Shown piece after piece: positions 1 through 6,725 of a stretch of 19,332 nt of DNA. The DNA lies in NCBI GenBank assembly GCA_002887195.1, contig PJAB01000898.1, forward strand, positions 1 through 19,332, written 5' to 3'. The notes below the pieces were generated by a model. It was not told the DNA's origin. It saw only the letters and a program-made list of their open reading frames with translations, and did no database searches. The stretch's first letter is position 1. Each line of letters starts with the position of its first letter. The DNA is from Chrysochromulina parva (lineage: Eukaryota; Haptophyta; Prymnesiales; Chrysochromulinaceae). The translations under genes and the position numbers were made by a program.

Positions 1-1
1 G

Positions 2-1270
2 GGCACGACCCTGGCTGTCAAAGTCCTTCACGTGGCGAATGAGAACTTTGACGGGTCGGCGCTCCAGGAGGTGGCCATCCTTCGTCGTCTGCGCCACCCG
101 TGCATCTGCGCCCTCTTCGGCCACATGCGGTTTGAGCAGCAGCCCGCGCTCGTCCTCGAGTACATGGCCGGCGGCTCGCTCGCCGCGTACCTTTTCCAGC
201 CTTCTCCGACGTCAAACGGGCATGTCCAGACCGGCCTGCACGACGCGTTCTCACGGGGGCTTTCGAGCCTGGCTTCCTTGTACCATCGTGTCACGAGTGG
301 GGCGAGGTCCGTTTCCGCACGTGAAGCGGCGCCCGACGGCTACACACTGCAGGAGGCGCCGCGGTATCCGCGTCCAGCAACCCCTGATTTCGACAAGCAC
401 CTTGGGTTTGCTGTGCAGCTGGCAAGCGGGCTGAGCTTCCTCCACTCGAACGGCATCCTGCACTGCGACGTCAAGACGGATAATGCTCTGCTCGACGTGA
501 CCCTCACCGTGTGCAAGCTCGCCGACTTTGGCTTGGCGAGACTCTCCCTGAACCAGGTGAGGCGTACCGGGGGGGGCGCAGGCCTCCCCTGGGGGGGAGG
601 GACACTGCGGTATCTGGCGCCTGAGATCGTGGAGGCGAACAATGCGAGCCTCGAACGTGGCGACTGTAGCAGCGTCAGCTCCAAACACCGCACGCTCGTC
701 AGCTGCGCGGACCGCACGGATGTCTATGCCTTTGCACTGCTGCTCTATGAGCTCCTGCATGAGCGCCGCGCCTTTGAGGCGATGTCGGGGATAGATGCCT
801 GCCTCAGCGCCATGCGGGGGCAGCGGCCGCCGATCTCGCTACCCCCCAATCTCCATGGGCTCGCAGACCTTATGCAGGAGAGTTGGGCGCAGCGCCCAGA
901 GGACCGCCCGATCATGAGCACCGTGCTCGAGAGGCTCGAAGCGTGCATGCAAGCCCATTGCGTGCGATCAGGCAAGCAGCCGCAATCTGTGATCTCAGAG
1001 GATCATGCTCATGGTCACGCTGAAGCATCCTCCTCTCGGCCCACTCATGTGGAAGCATCCTCTTCTCGGCCCACTGCTGAAGCATCCTCCTCTCGGCCCA
1101 CTGCTGGAGCATCCTCCTCTCGGCCCACTGCTGAAGCATCCTCCTCTCGGCCCACTGCTGAAGCATCCTCCTCTCGGCCCACTGCTGCGCCTTCGAAGAC
1201 CGACCAAATCGGAGAGCACATCCAGCGCAATCTCCAGTTTTGGCGCAACCTCAACATACACCAACCTTGA
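2..1270 (+). CDS. TKL-like Ser/Thr protein kinase, 3' part (5' end outside window)
   Basis: The frame is open from the window edge, so the gene is 5'-truncated; 422 residues are visible. Seen motifs, numbered from base 2: the ATP-lysine in AVKVL (K7), the helix-C glutamate in LQEVAILRRL (E23), the catalytic loop HCDVKTDN (D156, K158, N161), DFG (D175-G177), the activation-segment end YLAPE (A206-E208), a subdomain IX stretch DRTDVYAFALLLYELL, and a subdomain XI-like SWAQRPEDRP. All catalytic residues are present, so it should be active. The RD arginine is replaced by Cys (HCD). About 70 extra residues lie between the hinge and helix E. The RP-E-DRP ending and the overall pattern fit TKL kinases of plants and protists. 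The glycine loop lies upstream of the window. The C-terminus is a Ser-rich repeat tail (see the repeat entry). Substrate and pathway cannot be inferred. Confidence 0.9.
   Translation, partial: GTTLAVKVLHVANENFDGSALQEVAILRRLRHPCICALFGHMRFEQQPALVLEYMAGGSLAAYLFQPSPTSNGHVQTGLHDAFSRGLSSLASLYHRVTSGARSVSAREAAPDGYTLQEAPRYPRPATPDFDKHLGFAVQLASGLSFLHSNGILHCDVKTDNALLDVTLTVCKLADFGLARLSLNQVRRTGGGAGLPWGGGTLRYLAPEIVEANNASLERGDCSSVSSKHRTLVSCADRTDVYAFALLLYELLHERRAFEAMSGIDACLSAMRGQRPPISLPPNLHGLADLMQESWAQRPEDRPIMSTVLERLEACMQAHCVRSGKQPQSVISEDHAHGHAEASSSRPTHVEASSSRPTAEASSSRPTAGASSSRPTAEASSSRPTAEASSSRPTAAPSKTDQIGEHIQRNLQFWRNLNIHQP
1019..1183 (+). repeat. 27-nt in-frame tandem repeat in kinase tail
   Basis: Six near-identical copies of a 27-nt unit encode (A/V)EASSSRPT. 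The second copy carries one extra codon (30 nt). The unit keeps the frame and gives a Ser-, Arg- and Pro-rich, probably disordered tail after the kinase domain. Near-identity at synonymous positions points to recent expansion. Confidence 0.9.
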
Positions 1271-2529
1271 AACGGCTGTCGATAAAGGCGACGCGGCCGA
1301 CCGTGTCGGCGGCACGCCCTACCGCATCTGCCGACGGCAGAACATCAACCAGGCCAGCTACGACCGCGCTGGCGCTTGCGCCACCACCACGTCCGCTGGC
1401 CGCCCCAGCACCTCTGGGTCAAAGTCGCGGCCGAGGAAAACGAGCCCCCTGTGGCAGCGCCAGCCCCCTGTGGCAACGCCAGCCCCCCGCCATTTGCGTA
1501 AGCTGGCACACGTGTTCGTATGTGGGATCGTGTGGTGTGGTGTGAATGAAGCCTGGTGCGGGTGGGGCGGTGGCCTGGGATGATGTGATGATGCCGCTGT
1601 CGATGAGCCTGTGAGGCCGACCGCGGGCGTATCTACCATTGATAAAGCCTGGTGCCTGTCGTAGAGCCTATGAGCATGAGGCCGACGGCGGGCGCGTAGT
1701 CACTCGTGATACATTTCAATGTACATGTACCGAACCCTATTCGATACGCATACCTCGACCGGCGAGTTCCGCGCGAGAGAAAGCTCGTTACGTGAATTTT
1801 TATGACTGGCGTGGAAGGTGAATGAAAAAACGAAAAATGTCCGGACGGGGGCGGCTCTAGCGTCTAGGGATCATTGCTAGGGATTCGAATCGAGTGCGTT
1901 GTTTCCTTCTTTACATAACCGCTACGGGACTAGCCCACCCGCACCCCATCGCGGCTCGCGGCCATCCGGGCGCTAAGAAGAAAGAACGCGGGGCGCTCTC
2001 GACGACTCGATCGAAACATCGAATAGCCGGCAGCTACGAAATGACAAGTTTGAATAATGAATTCGAGCTACACGTAGTTAGTATCAAAGTACTGGCCTAC
2101 TGCCAGACAGATGACAGTGTCATTACGAACAGATCCACAGTTTCACACCGTCATCGACACACACCGGATCACCGTGGGGCGTGGGCGCGGGCTCGTCTGG
2201 ACGTGACGTACTCTGCACCTCTCACCAGCCTGTCGTCCGCTCGCGTTCGCGGACAGAGGCTTTTGCGGAGCCCGCGCGGGAGCGCGGGGTCCGAGAGCGA
2301 CGCGCGAAGCGCGGAGCGAGGTAAGCCGCCCCCGCGCTCACGCCGGCGCGCCGCACTTTGAGATTTGCGGTATAGCTGTCGTGTGTAACTATGCGATTGC
2401 GAAGCAATGCGTGTTCCGCTTCCGGTGGCGTGTACGACCTAAGCCGCATCTCCCCCCTCAGCCTGTGCCTCGCCACGAGCCTCGGCGGCCAGACCGAGCA
2501 GCGTGAGGAGCCGCGGGCGGTGGCGCGCG
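1271..2529. other. Gene-free stretch downstream of the kinase
   Basis: I see no convincing gene here. The open frames start with non-ATG codons or lack any recognisable sequence. Contents: a 19-nt unit repeated twice near 1445-1485; an imperfect duplication of about 96 nt, marked by AAGCCTGGTGC at 1549 and 1645, each copy followed by a GAGCCT..GAGGCCGAC segment; and the palindrome GTACATGTAC at 1721-1730. From about 1730 to 2150 the base composition is more balanced than in the flanking genes. The kinase 3' UTR must lie at the left of this stretch. No clear polyadenylation signal was identified. Confidence 0.5.
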
Positions 2530-2960
2530 AGCTTGGCGCGGAACTGTGCACGCGCGTGCCTGATGACGGAGGCAATCAGCATGCAATCAGCATGCCATCA
2601 GCATGCAATCAGGGTCGAGGATTTGGCGCGGAACTGCGCACGCGCATGCCTGATGACGGAGGCAATCAGCATGCAATCAGCATGCAATCAGGGTCGAGGA
2701 TTTGGCGCGGAACTGTGCACGCGCATGCCTCTTGAGACGCCCGTAGTGGATCCGATGCCCGAGCCAGATGACGGAGGCAATCAGCATGCAATCAGCATGC
2801 AATCAGCGTGCCTCTTGAGACGCCCGTAGTGGATCCGATGCCCGAGCCAGATGACGGAGGCAATCAGCATGCAATCAGCATGCAATCAGCATGCAATCAG
2901 CATGCAATCAGCATGCCTCTTGAGACGCCCGTAGTGGATCCGATGCCCGAGCCAGATCTG
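2530..2960. repeat. Compound minisatellite (11-nt array nested in larger repeats)
   Basis: Runs of an 11-nt unit, GCAATCAGCAT, are embedded in two longer units. One is a block starting TTGGCGCGGAACTGTGCACG and seen three times (about 2532, 2620, 2701). The other is a block starting CCTCTTGAGACGCCCGTAG and ending in GATGACGGAG, seen at about 2728, 2811 and 2916 (the last copy diverges at its end). Frames crossing it encode recurring peptides such as LETPVVDPMPEPD, but no reading frame stands out as a gene. The 11-nt runs always follow GATGACGGAG. Confidence 0.8.
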
Positions 2961-3076
2961 ATCTGGATCGAGATGCGCCGAGGTCCACGCGCTCCCGCCC
3001 GCCACCTTGCGCCTGCCCTGTGGAACGCCATTCGTTGCTGCCCAGCGCTTCGGTGCAACATCCTGTGGCCATCAGG

Positions 3077-3136
3077 GGCACTCAGAGGCACTCAGAGGCA
3101 CTCAGAGGCACTCAGAGGCACTCAGAGGCACTCACT
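3077..3136. repeat. Decamer tandem array GGCACTCAGA
   Basis: Six head-to-tail copies of a 10-nt unit, five exact and the last with a changed end. The array lies just past the stop codon of the minus-strand acidic protein gene, in its probable 3' UTR. It is related in form to the GGCAATCAG decamers elsewhere in the window. Confidence 0.9.
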
Positions 3137-3153
3137 AGCCCTCATAGTGGCAC

Positions 3154-4527
3154 TCAATGGCAATCAACGGCCAGCACCTGCGGTGGCTCGCGGCTCCACG
3201 AAGGCGGTCGGCGCTGACGCCTCTCACGCACGCCGCCCGGATCGCCGTCGAGGGCGCCGTCGCGGGCGCCGTCGCAGGCACCCCCACCCGGTTCACTGCT
3301 GCTGCCGCCCGCCCCATCGCTGCGTGACCCTCCAACCGGGCGGCGGGCGAGTTCATCGGTCGCTGCAGCGCCCGCGCCGAAGCCGCCGCCGCCGTCGTCG
3401 TCGTCTGGACTGCCGTGCAGCTCCGGGTGTGAATGTGAAGAGCCATGGCCGTCCTCCGGGTGTGAATGTGAAGAGCCATGGCCGTCCTCGGACGCAGGGG
3501 CGGCTGCATGCCGCTCCTGAGTAGGGGCGTCATCAGCGGCTGCTTGCCGCTCCTGAGTAGGGGCGTCATCAGCGGCTGCATGCTCCCAGATCATCGGAAT
3601 TTGGGTCGAGCCATACGTGGGGGCGCCGTCGCGAGCGGCTGCATGCTCCCAGATCATCGGAATTTGGGTCGAGCCATACGTGGGGGCGCCGTCGCGAGCG
3701 CCGTCGGAAGCCGCCGTGGCGCGCGCGGCGCTCGCGACGGCGCTCATCGACACGGCGCTCGCGACGGCGCTCATCGACACGGCGCTCGCTTCGCCTCCCG
3801 CGTTGGCGCTCGCGACGGCGCTCGCGGCGACCACTTCCCGTTTGACCGGTGCGCCATCACGACCGTCCGCCGCCTCGTCGAGCGTCGTCCTGAGCAGCTC
3901 GTCGCGCGTCGTCCTGAGCAGCTCGTCGCGCGTCCAATCCATGCCCTCCGCACCCTCGGCCTCTCCACGTCCCTCGGCTGCTGCCGCTGCCAGCGCACCT
4001 GCCGGTTCCGCCTCTTCGTCCTCGCCCTCCTCCTCCTCCTCCTCCTCCTCCTCCTCGTCCTCCTCCTCGTCCTCGTCCTCGTCGTCCTCCTCCTCGCCTT
4101 CTTCGCCGCCGCCGTCGTCCTCGCCATCGTGCTCACCATCGGCACCCTCGTCCTCGTCATTGTCCTGGTCGCCTGTGGCCATCCTCGCCGCCGCCGCCGC
4201 TGCGGGTGCTGCTCCCTCTGCCTCGTCGTCGTCGTCCTCCTCCTCCTCCTGATGATCCATGACGGCCCGCTGCTCGCGCAGGTACAAGTGCTGCCCTGGT
4301 GGGAGCTTGGTGGTTTGCAGCGGCCGACGCGCCCGCAGTTGCGCCGCCGTAGGCTCACCGAGCGGGGGCAACTTGATGTGCCGAAGCGTGGGAGCTGGGG
4401 CGGTGCTGCTGCCTCCGGACATGACCGCCGAATGAGCGTGTAGCCACGCACGGGCGAGCTCGTATCCGGAGGAATCCACCAGACGGACGCTGTTGGAGGC
4501 CGAGTCCATCATGTCGCCGCCCTCCAT
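3154..4527 (-). CDS. Acidic low-complexity protein with multiple tandem duplications
   Basis: An open frame of 457 residues from ATG at 4527; the frame can be extended only to a TTG codon at 4533. The first 90 residues are the least repetitive, including ELARAWLHAHSAVMSGG and HIKLPPLGEPTAAQL. A long Glu/Asp tract follows at about residues 90-176, then an Ala/Ser/Gly-rich half made largely of duplicated blocks, and a basic Arg/Pro-rich end. No known domain is recognised. No signal peptide or membrane segment is seen. Acidic tracts of this kind are common in nuclear or nucleolar proteins, but that is only an inference. It is divergent from the heme oxygenase gene. The reading frame surviving so many duplications supports coding, though the last ~100 residues could belong to a missed exon structure. 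Confidence 0.6.
   Translation of the reverse strand: MEGGDMMDSASNSVRLVDSSGYELARAWLHAHSAVMSGGSSTAPAPTLRHIKLPPLGEPTAAQLRARRPLQTTKLPPGQHLYLREQRAVMDHQEEEEDDDDEAEGAAPAAAAAARMATGDQDNDEDEGADGEHDGEDDGGGEEGEEEDDEDEDEEEDEEEEEEEEEEGEDEEAEPAGALAAAAAEGRGEAEGAEGMDWTRDELLRTTRDELLRTTLDEAADGRDGAPVKREVVAASAVASANAGGEASAVSMSAVASAVSMSAVASAARATAASDGARDGAPTYGSTQIPMIWEHAAARDGAPTYGSTQIPMIWEHAAADDAPTQERQAAADDAPTQERHAAAPASEDGHGSSHSHPEDGHGSSHSHPELHGSPDDDDGGGGFGAGAAATDELARRPVGGSRSDGAGGSSSEPGGGACDGARDGALDGDPGGVRERRQRRPPSWSREPPQVLAVDCH
3421..3931 (-). repeat. Cluster of five in-frame two-copy tandem duplications
   Basis: Inside the acidic protein gene: a 33-nt pair at 3421-3486 (EDGHGSSHSHP), a 36-nt pair at 3501-3572 (AAADDAPTQERQ/H), a 63-nt pair at 3571-3696 (encoding a 21-residue block with TYGSTQIPMIWEH), a 27-nt pair at 3735-3788 (SAVSMSAVA), and a 24-nt pair at 3884-3931 (DELLRTTR). 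Each pair is exact or nearly so at DNA level, and every unit length is a multiple of three. Confidence 0.9.
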
Positions 4528-4702
4528 GCACAAACGACTTCCGATGGGGCCGAAAAAAGGGTTTCACAGCACAATCGCGTGACCAGAAGGGAAACAGCTG
4601 TTTGAAGACTGGCATAACTAAGAACTTGCGCCGATCCCGCGAGATGCAGCCCTCGACCAATTGCCGCGACCGATTGCCATCGATCGCTATCAGCCTCCAG
4701 AA
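4528..4702. promoter_or_regulatory. Shared divergent promoter interval (acidic protein / heme oxygenase)
   Basis: Only 175 bp separate the two divergent ATG codons, so both promoters and both 5' UTRs must fit here. Visible elements are a perfect 12-nt palindrome AAACAGCTGTTT (4592-4603) with an E-box core CAGCTG, a CCAAT motif near 4657, and a repeated CGACCxATTGCC pair just before the heme oxygenase start. No TATA box is obvious. Their regulatory role is inferred from position only. Confidence 0.5.
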
Positions 4703-5494
4703 ATGCGTACGGGCCTGTACACGCTCTGCGGCGCGCTCTCTGCGGCGGCGGCCTTCCGGCCGGCCGGCGTGGCGCTGATGCCAGTGCACGCGCCCTCGCC
4801 CGTGCTGCGCGCGGCGCACGGCCTCGCGATGACGGCGGCCACTGGGGAGGTGCCGTCCTTTGTCCAGACGGAGATGCGCGGCGCTGCGATGGCGCTGCAC
4901 ACGCGAGACCAGGCGCCGCGCGAGGGCAAGCAGCCAGCCCAGCGGCCGATGAGCTCCTGGCAGCCGACGCGCGCAGACTACCTGCAGTTCCTCGTCGACT
5001 CGCGCAAGGTCTACAGGACGCTCGAGGAGATCGTGGAGGAGACGGAGATGTTCGCGAGCTTCCGCGCGTCCGGGCTGGAGCGGGGCGCGGCGCTCGACAA
5101 GGACATTGCATGGTTTGCCGCAACCCACGGCGAGAAGGAGCCGGCCGTCAAGTCGCAGGGCGAGACGTACGCAGCCGAGCTGCGGAAGATGGTCGCGGAC
5201 GGCGAGCTGGAGCGCTTCGTGTGCCACTTTTACAACTTCTACTTCGCGCACACTGCCGGCGGCCGCATGATCGGCAAGCGGATGGCGGGCATGCTGCTCG
5301 ACGGGCACACGCTCGAATTCTACCAGTGGGACGGCGACGTCGATCAGGTGCTGCTGCCTGGGCTCCGCACCAAGATCGATGCGCTAGTGGCCGGCTGGTC
5401 GCGTGAGCAAAAGGACAAATGCCTCGCCGAGACGGCGAACTCGTTCAAGGGCGGCGGCGCGATGATGCAGCACATCAGCCCGCCCAAGGAGTAG
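4703..5494 (+). CDS. Plastid heme oxygenase (plant HY1/HO1 type)
   Basis: 263 residues. Heme oxygenase opens heme to biliverdin IXalpha, CO and iron; in plastids this feeds phytochromobilin/phycobilin synthesis and heme turnover, using ferredoxin. Seen: ALHTRDQA with the presumed proximal heme ligand H66; the family block SSWQPTRADYLQFLVDSRK (85-103); the distal-helix signature CHFYNFYFAHTAGGRMIG (174-191); and LEFYQWDGD (204-212). These match plant and algal plastid HOs closely, including the C-terminal WSREQKDKCLAETANSF. I chose ATG 4703 over the in-frame TTG at 4661 because it opens with a short hydrophobic signal-like segment ending AAAA-FRP. That resembles the bipartite ER-signal plus transit peptide with Phe at +1 of red-lineage complex plastids. 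No intron is needed. Confidence 0.95.
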   Translation: MRTGLYTLCGALSAAAAFRPAGVALMPVHAPSPVLRAAHGLAMTAATGEVPSFVQTEMRGAAMALHTRDQAPREGKQPAQRPMSSWQPTRADYLQFLVDSRKVYRTLEEIVEETEMFASFRASGLERGAALDKDIAWFAATHGEKEPAVKSQGETYAAELRKMVADGELERFVCHFYNFYFAHTAGGRMIGKRMAGMLLDGHTLEFYQWDGDVDQVLLPGLRTKIDALVAGWSREQKDKCLAETANSFKGGGAMMQHISPPKE

Positions 5495-5559
5495 GCGGCA
5501 GTAGGCTGCTGCGTGGCGCCCCCGCCCCCTCGCGGTGCTCTGAGCGCCCATTATGGCGT

Positions 5560-5677
5560 GACACGGCGACAGACTACGGTACATGGGGGGTCGAGGCACC
5601 CCACCGCGCGAGATCAGAGACACGGCGACAGACGACATACGGACATGGCGGGGTGAGGCACCACACAGCGCGGGGTT
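5560..5677. repeat. Imperfect direct repeat, period about 59 nt
   Basis: Two copies begin GACACGGCGACAGAC (5560 and 5619). Each continues through an ACATGG-G-GGT-GAGGCACC segment to a GCGCG end. They lie in the 3' flank of heme oxygenase. No coding role is apparent. Confidence 0.7.
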
Positions 5678-5697
5678 GCAGCACACCCGCGCCCACC

Positions 5698-5760
5698 ATG
5701 GCGCCCACGCAGCTTCGAGTGGCGCGTGCCCACTGTATGGCGCCCATGCAGCTTCGAGGG
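5698..5760. repeat. Direct repeat of 22 nt, period 39 nt
   Basis: ATGGCGCCCAyGCAGCTTCG occurs at 5698 and 5737, followed by AG, with one mismatch. It sits in the same non-coding flank as the 59-nt repeat. Confidence 0.75.
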
Positions 5761-6278
5761 ACGGCTTTCACCACTACTTATCATCGACATCTTGTGTTTA
5801 GCACGCCACACCGACGCGCGCGTGTAGTCGGCTGCGGCTGAGGAGCCCCGCCTTTCTTTCTGCGTGTGTTTACATAGACCAGATTTTTGCGGTGCCAATA
5901 GAGCGCGCGCTGCAGCGGGCGCCGCCGAGACGGACGACGCGCTCGCGAGCGACTGTCCATCTACAACGTCGCTCCGGCCGCGCGGCCGGGGCCCGCCGCT
6001 CCCCCCTCGCGCCGCCAAACATGCCCCTCCGCACGGGATGGTCCTAACGGGGATGGTTGGGCACAGACCACATAATTGTTATCGACATCCGAGATCCGTT
6101 CAAACTTCAATCCGTTTTCAATGATCAATCCCCGCGGTTACCCCCGGGTGTACGTAACGTGCTGAATAACGTGCCACGCGCACAGTGCGAACCCGACAAA
6201 GCTCATGGGCGACACTCTCCAACGCCTCATTACGGCACGCCAAGGCCATACAGCAACCTTTTCTCTGTATCTCCACTG
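5761..6278. other. Intergenic stretch without a recognisable gene
   Basis: No supported gene on either strand; the open frames here start with GTG or lack any known motif. A GC palindrome GGCCGCGCGGCC lies near 5975-5986, and a short direct repeat around GGGATGGT at about 6037-6059. It must hold the 3' ends of heme oxygenase (+) and of the Nop52 transcript (-). Confidence 0.5.
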
Positions 6279-6446
6279 CTACAGGGGCACCCCCATGATC
6301 AAGATAAGGTCGAGAAGGCCGAAGCCAAACACGACACGGGCTCCTAATAAGCCCTTCTTGGCGTTCAGCCCGCCACCTGCCGCGGCCATCCCCGGCCCCC
6401 GTGCCGACACAACCTCTTCCGCTGTCGCCGAGGCCGCTGTCTCCAT
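6279..6446 (-). CDS. Possible small single-pass membrane protein (55 aa)
   Basis: ATG at 6446 and TAG at 6279-6281 on the minus strand. It begins METAASATAEEVV and continues through an Ala/Gly-rich linker and NAKKGLLGAR to one hydrophobic segment, VVFGFGLLDLILIMGVPL, at the C-terminus. This order (polar N-terminus, basic residues, terminal helix) is typical of small tail-anchored or organelle membrane proteins. Third codon positions are mostly G or C, like the local coding style. However, the ATG is only 10 nt after the Nop52 stop codon on the same strand, so it could simply be Nop52 3' UTR. No family is recognised. Confidence 0.3.
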   Translation of the reverse strand: METAASATAEEVVSARGPGMAAAGGGLNAKKGLLGARVVFGFGLLDLILIMGVPL

Positions 6447-6456
6447 GTTTGACGAA

Positions 6457-6691
6457 TTAGGCTGCCTTGCGCTTCTTGCCTACTCCGGCAGGCGGCGGCG
6501 GCTCGGGTTCGTCAAACATGGCATCCGCGAGCGCCTGCTCCTTTTGCGCATCAAACTCGGCGACGCGCTTGGGAGCCTTCTTACCGGTATCCTTACCGGT
6601 ACGCGCCGCCGCGGGCGCCGCAGGCTCTGCTGCGGCCACAGGCGCCAGGGGCGGCGCTGCCGACTGCTGCTGCTGCTGCTGCTGCTGCCGC

Positions 6692-6725
<34 letters not shown>

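Noticed and set aside
557..581. CAG|GTGAGG donor-like site and downstream AG inside the kinase
   Set aside because: The 25-nt interval would break the frame, and the kinase frame reads through with DFG and APE at a normal distance.
1871..1900. GGATTCGAATCG, resembling a tRNA T-arm
   Set aside because: The base before TTCGAAT is A and cannot pair properly with C61, and no D-arm, anticodon arm or acceptor stem fits around it.
1894..2361. 155-codon plus-strand open frame
   Set aside because: Starts with GTG, has no recognisable motif and ends in Arg/Ser-rich sequence typical of GC-rich non-coding frames.
2808..3524. 238-codon plus-strand open frame
   Set aside because: Starts with GTG, is made of the minisatellite, the decamer array and the antisense of the acidic protein; no independent support.
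4661..4702. Extended N-terminus of heme oxygenase from TTG 4661
   Set aside because: Non-ATG start; the ATG at 4703 begins a plausible signal-type leader.
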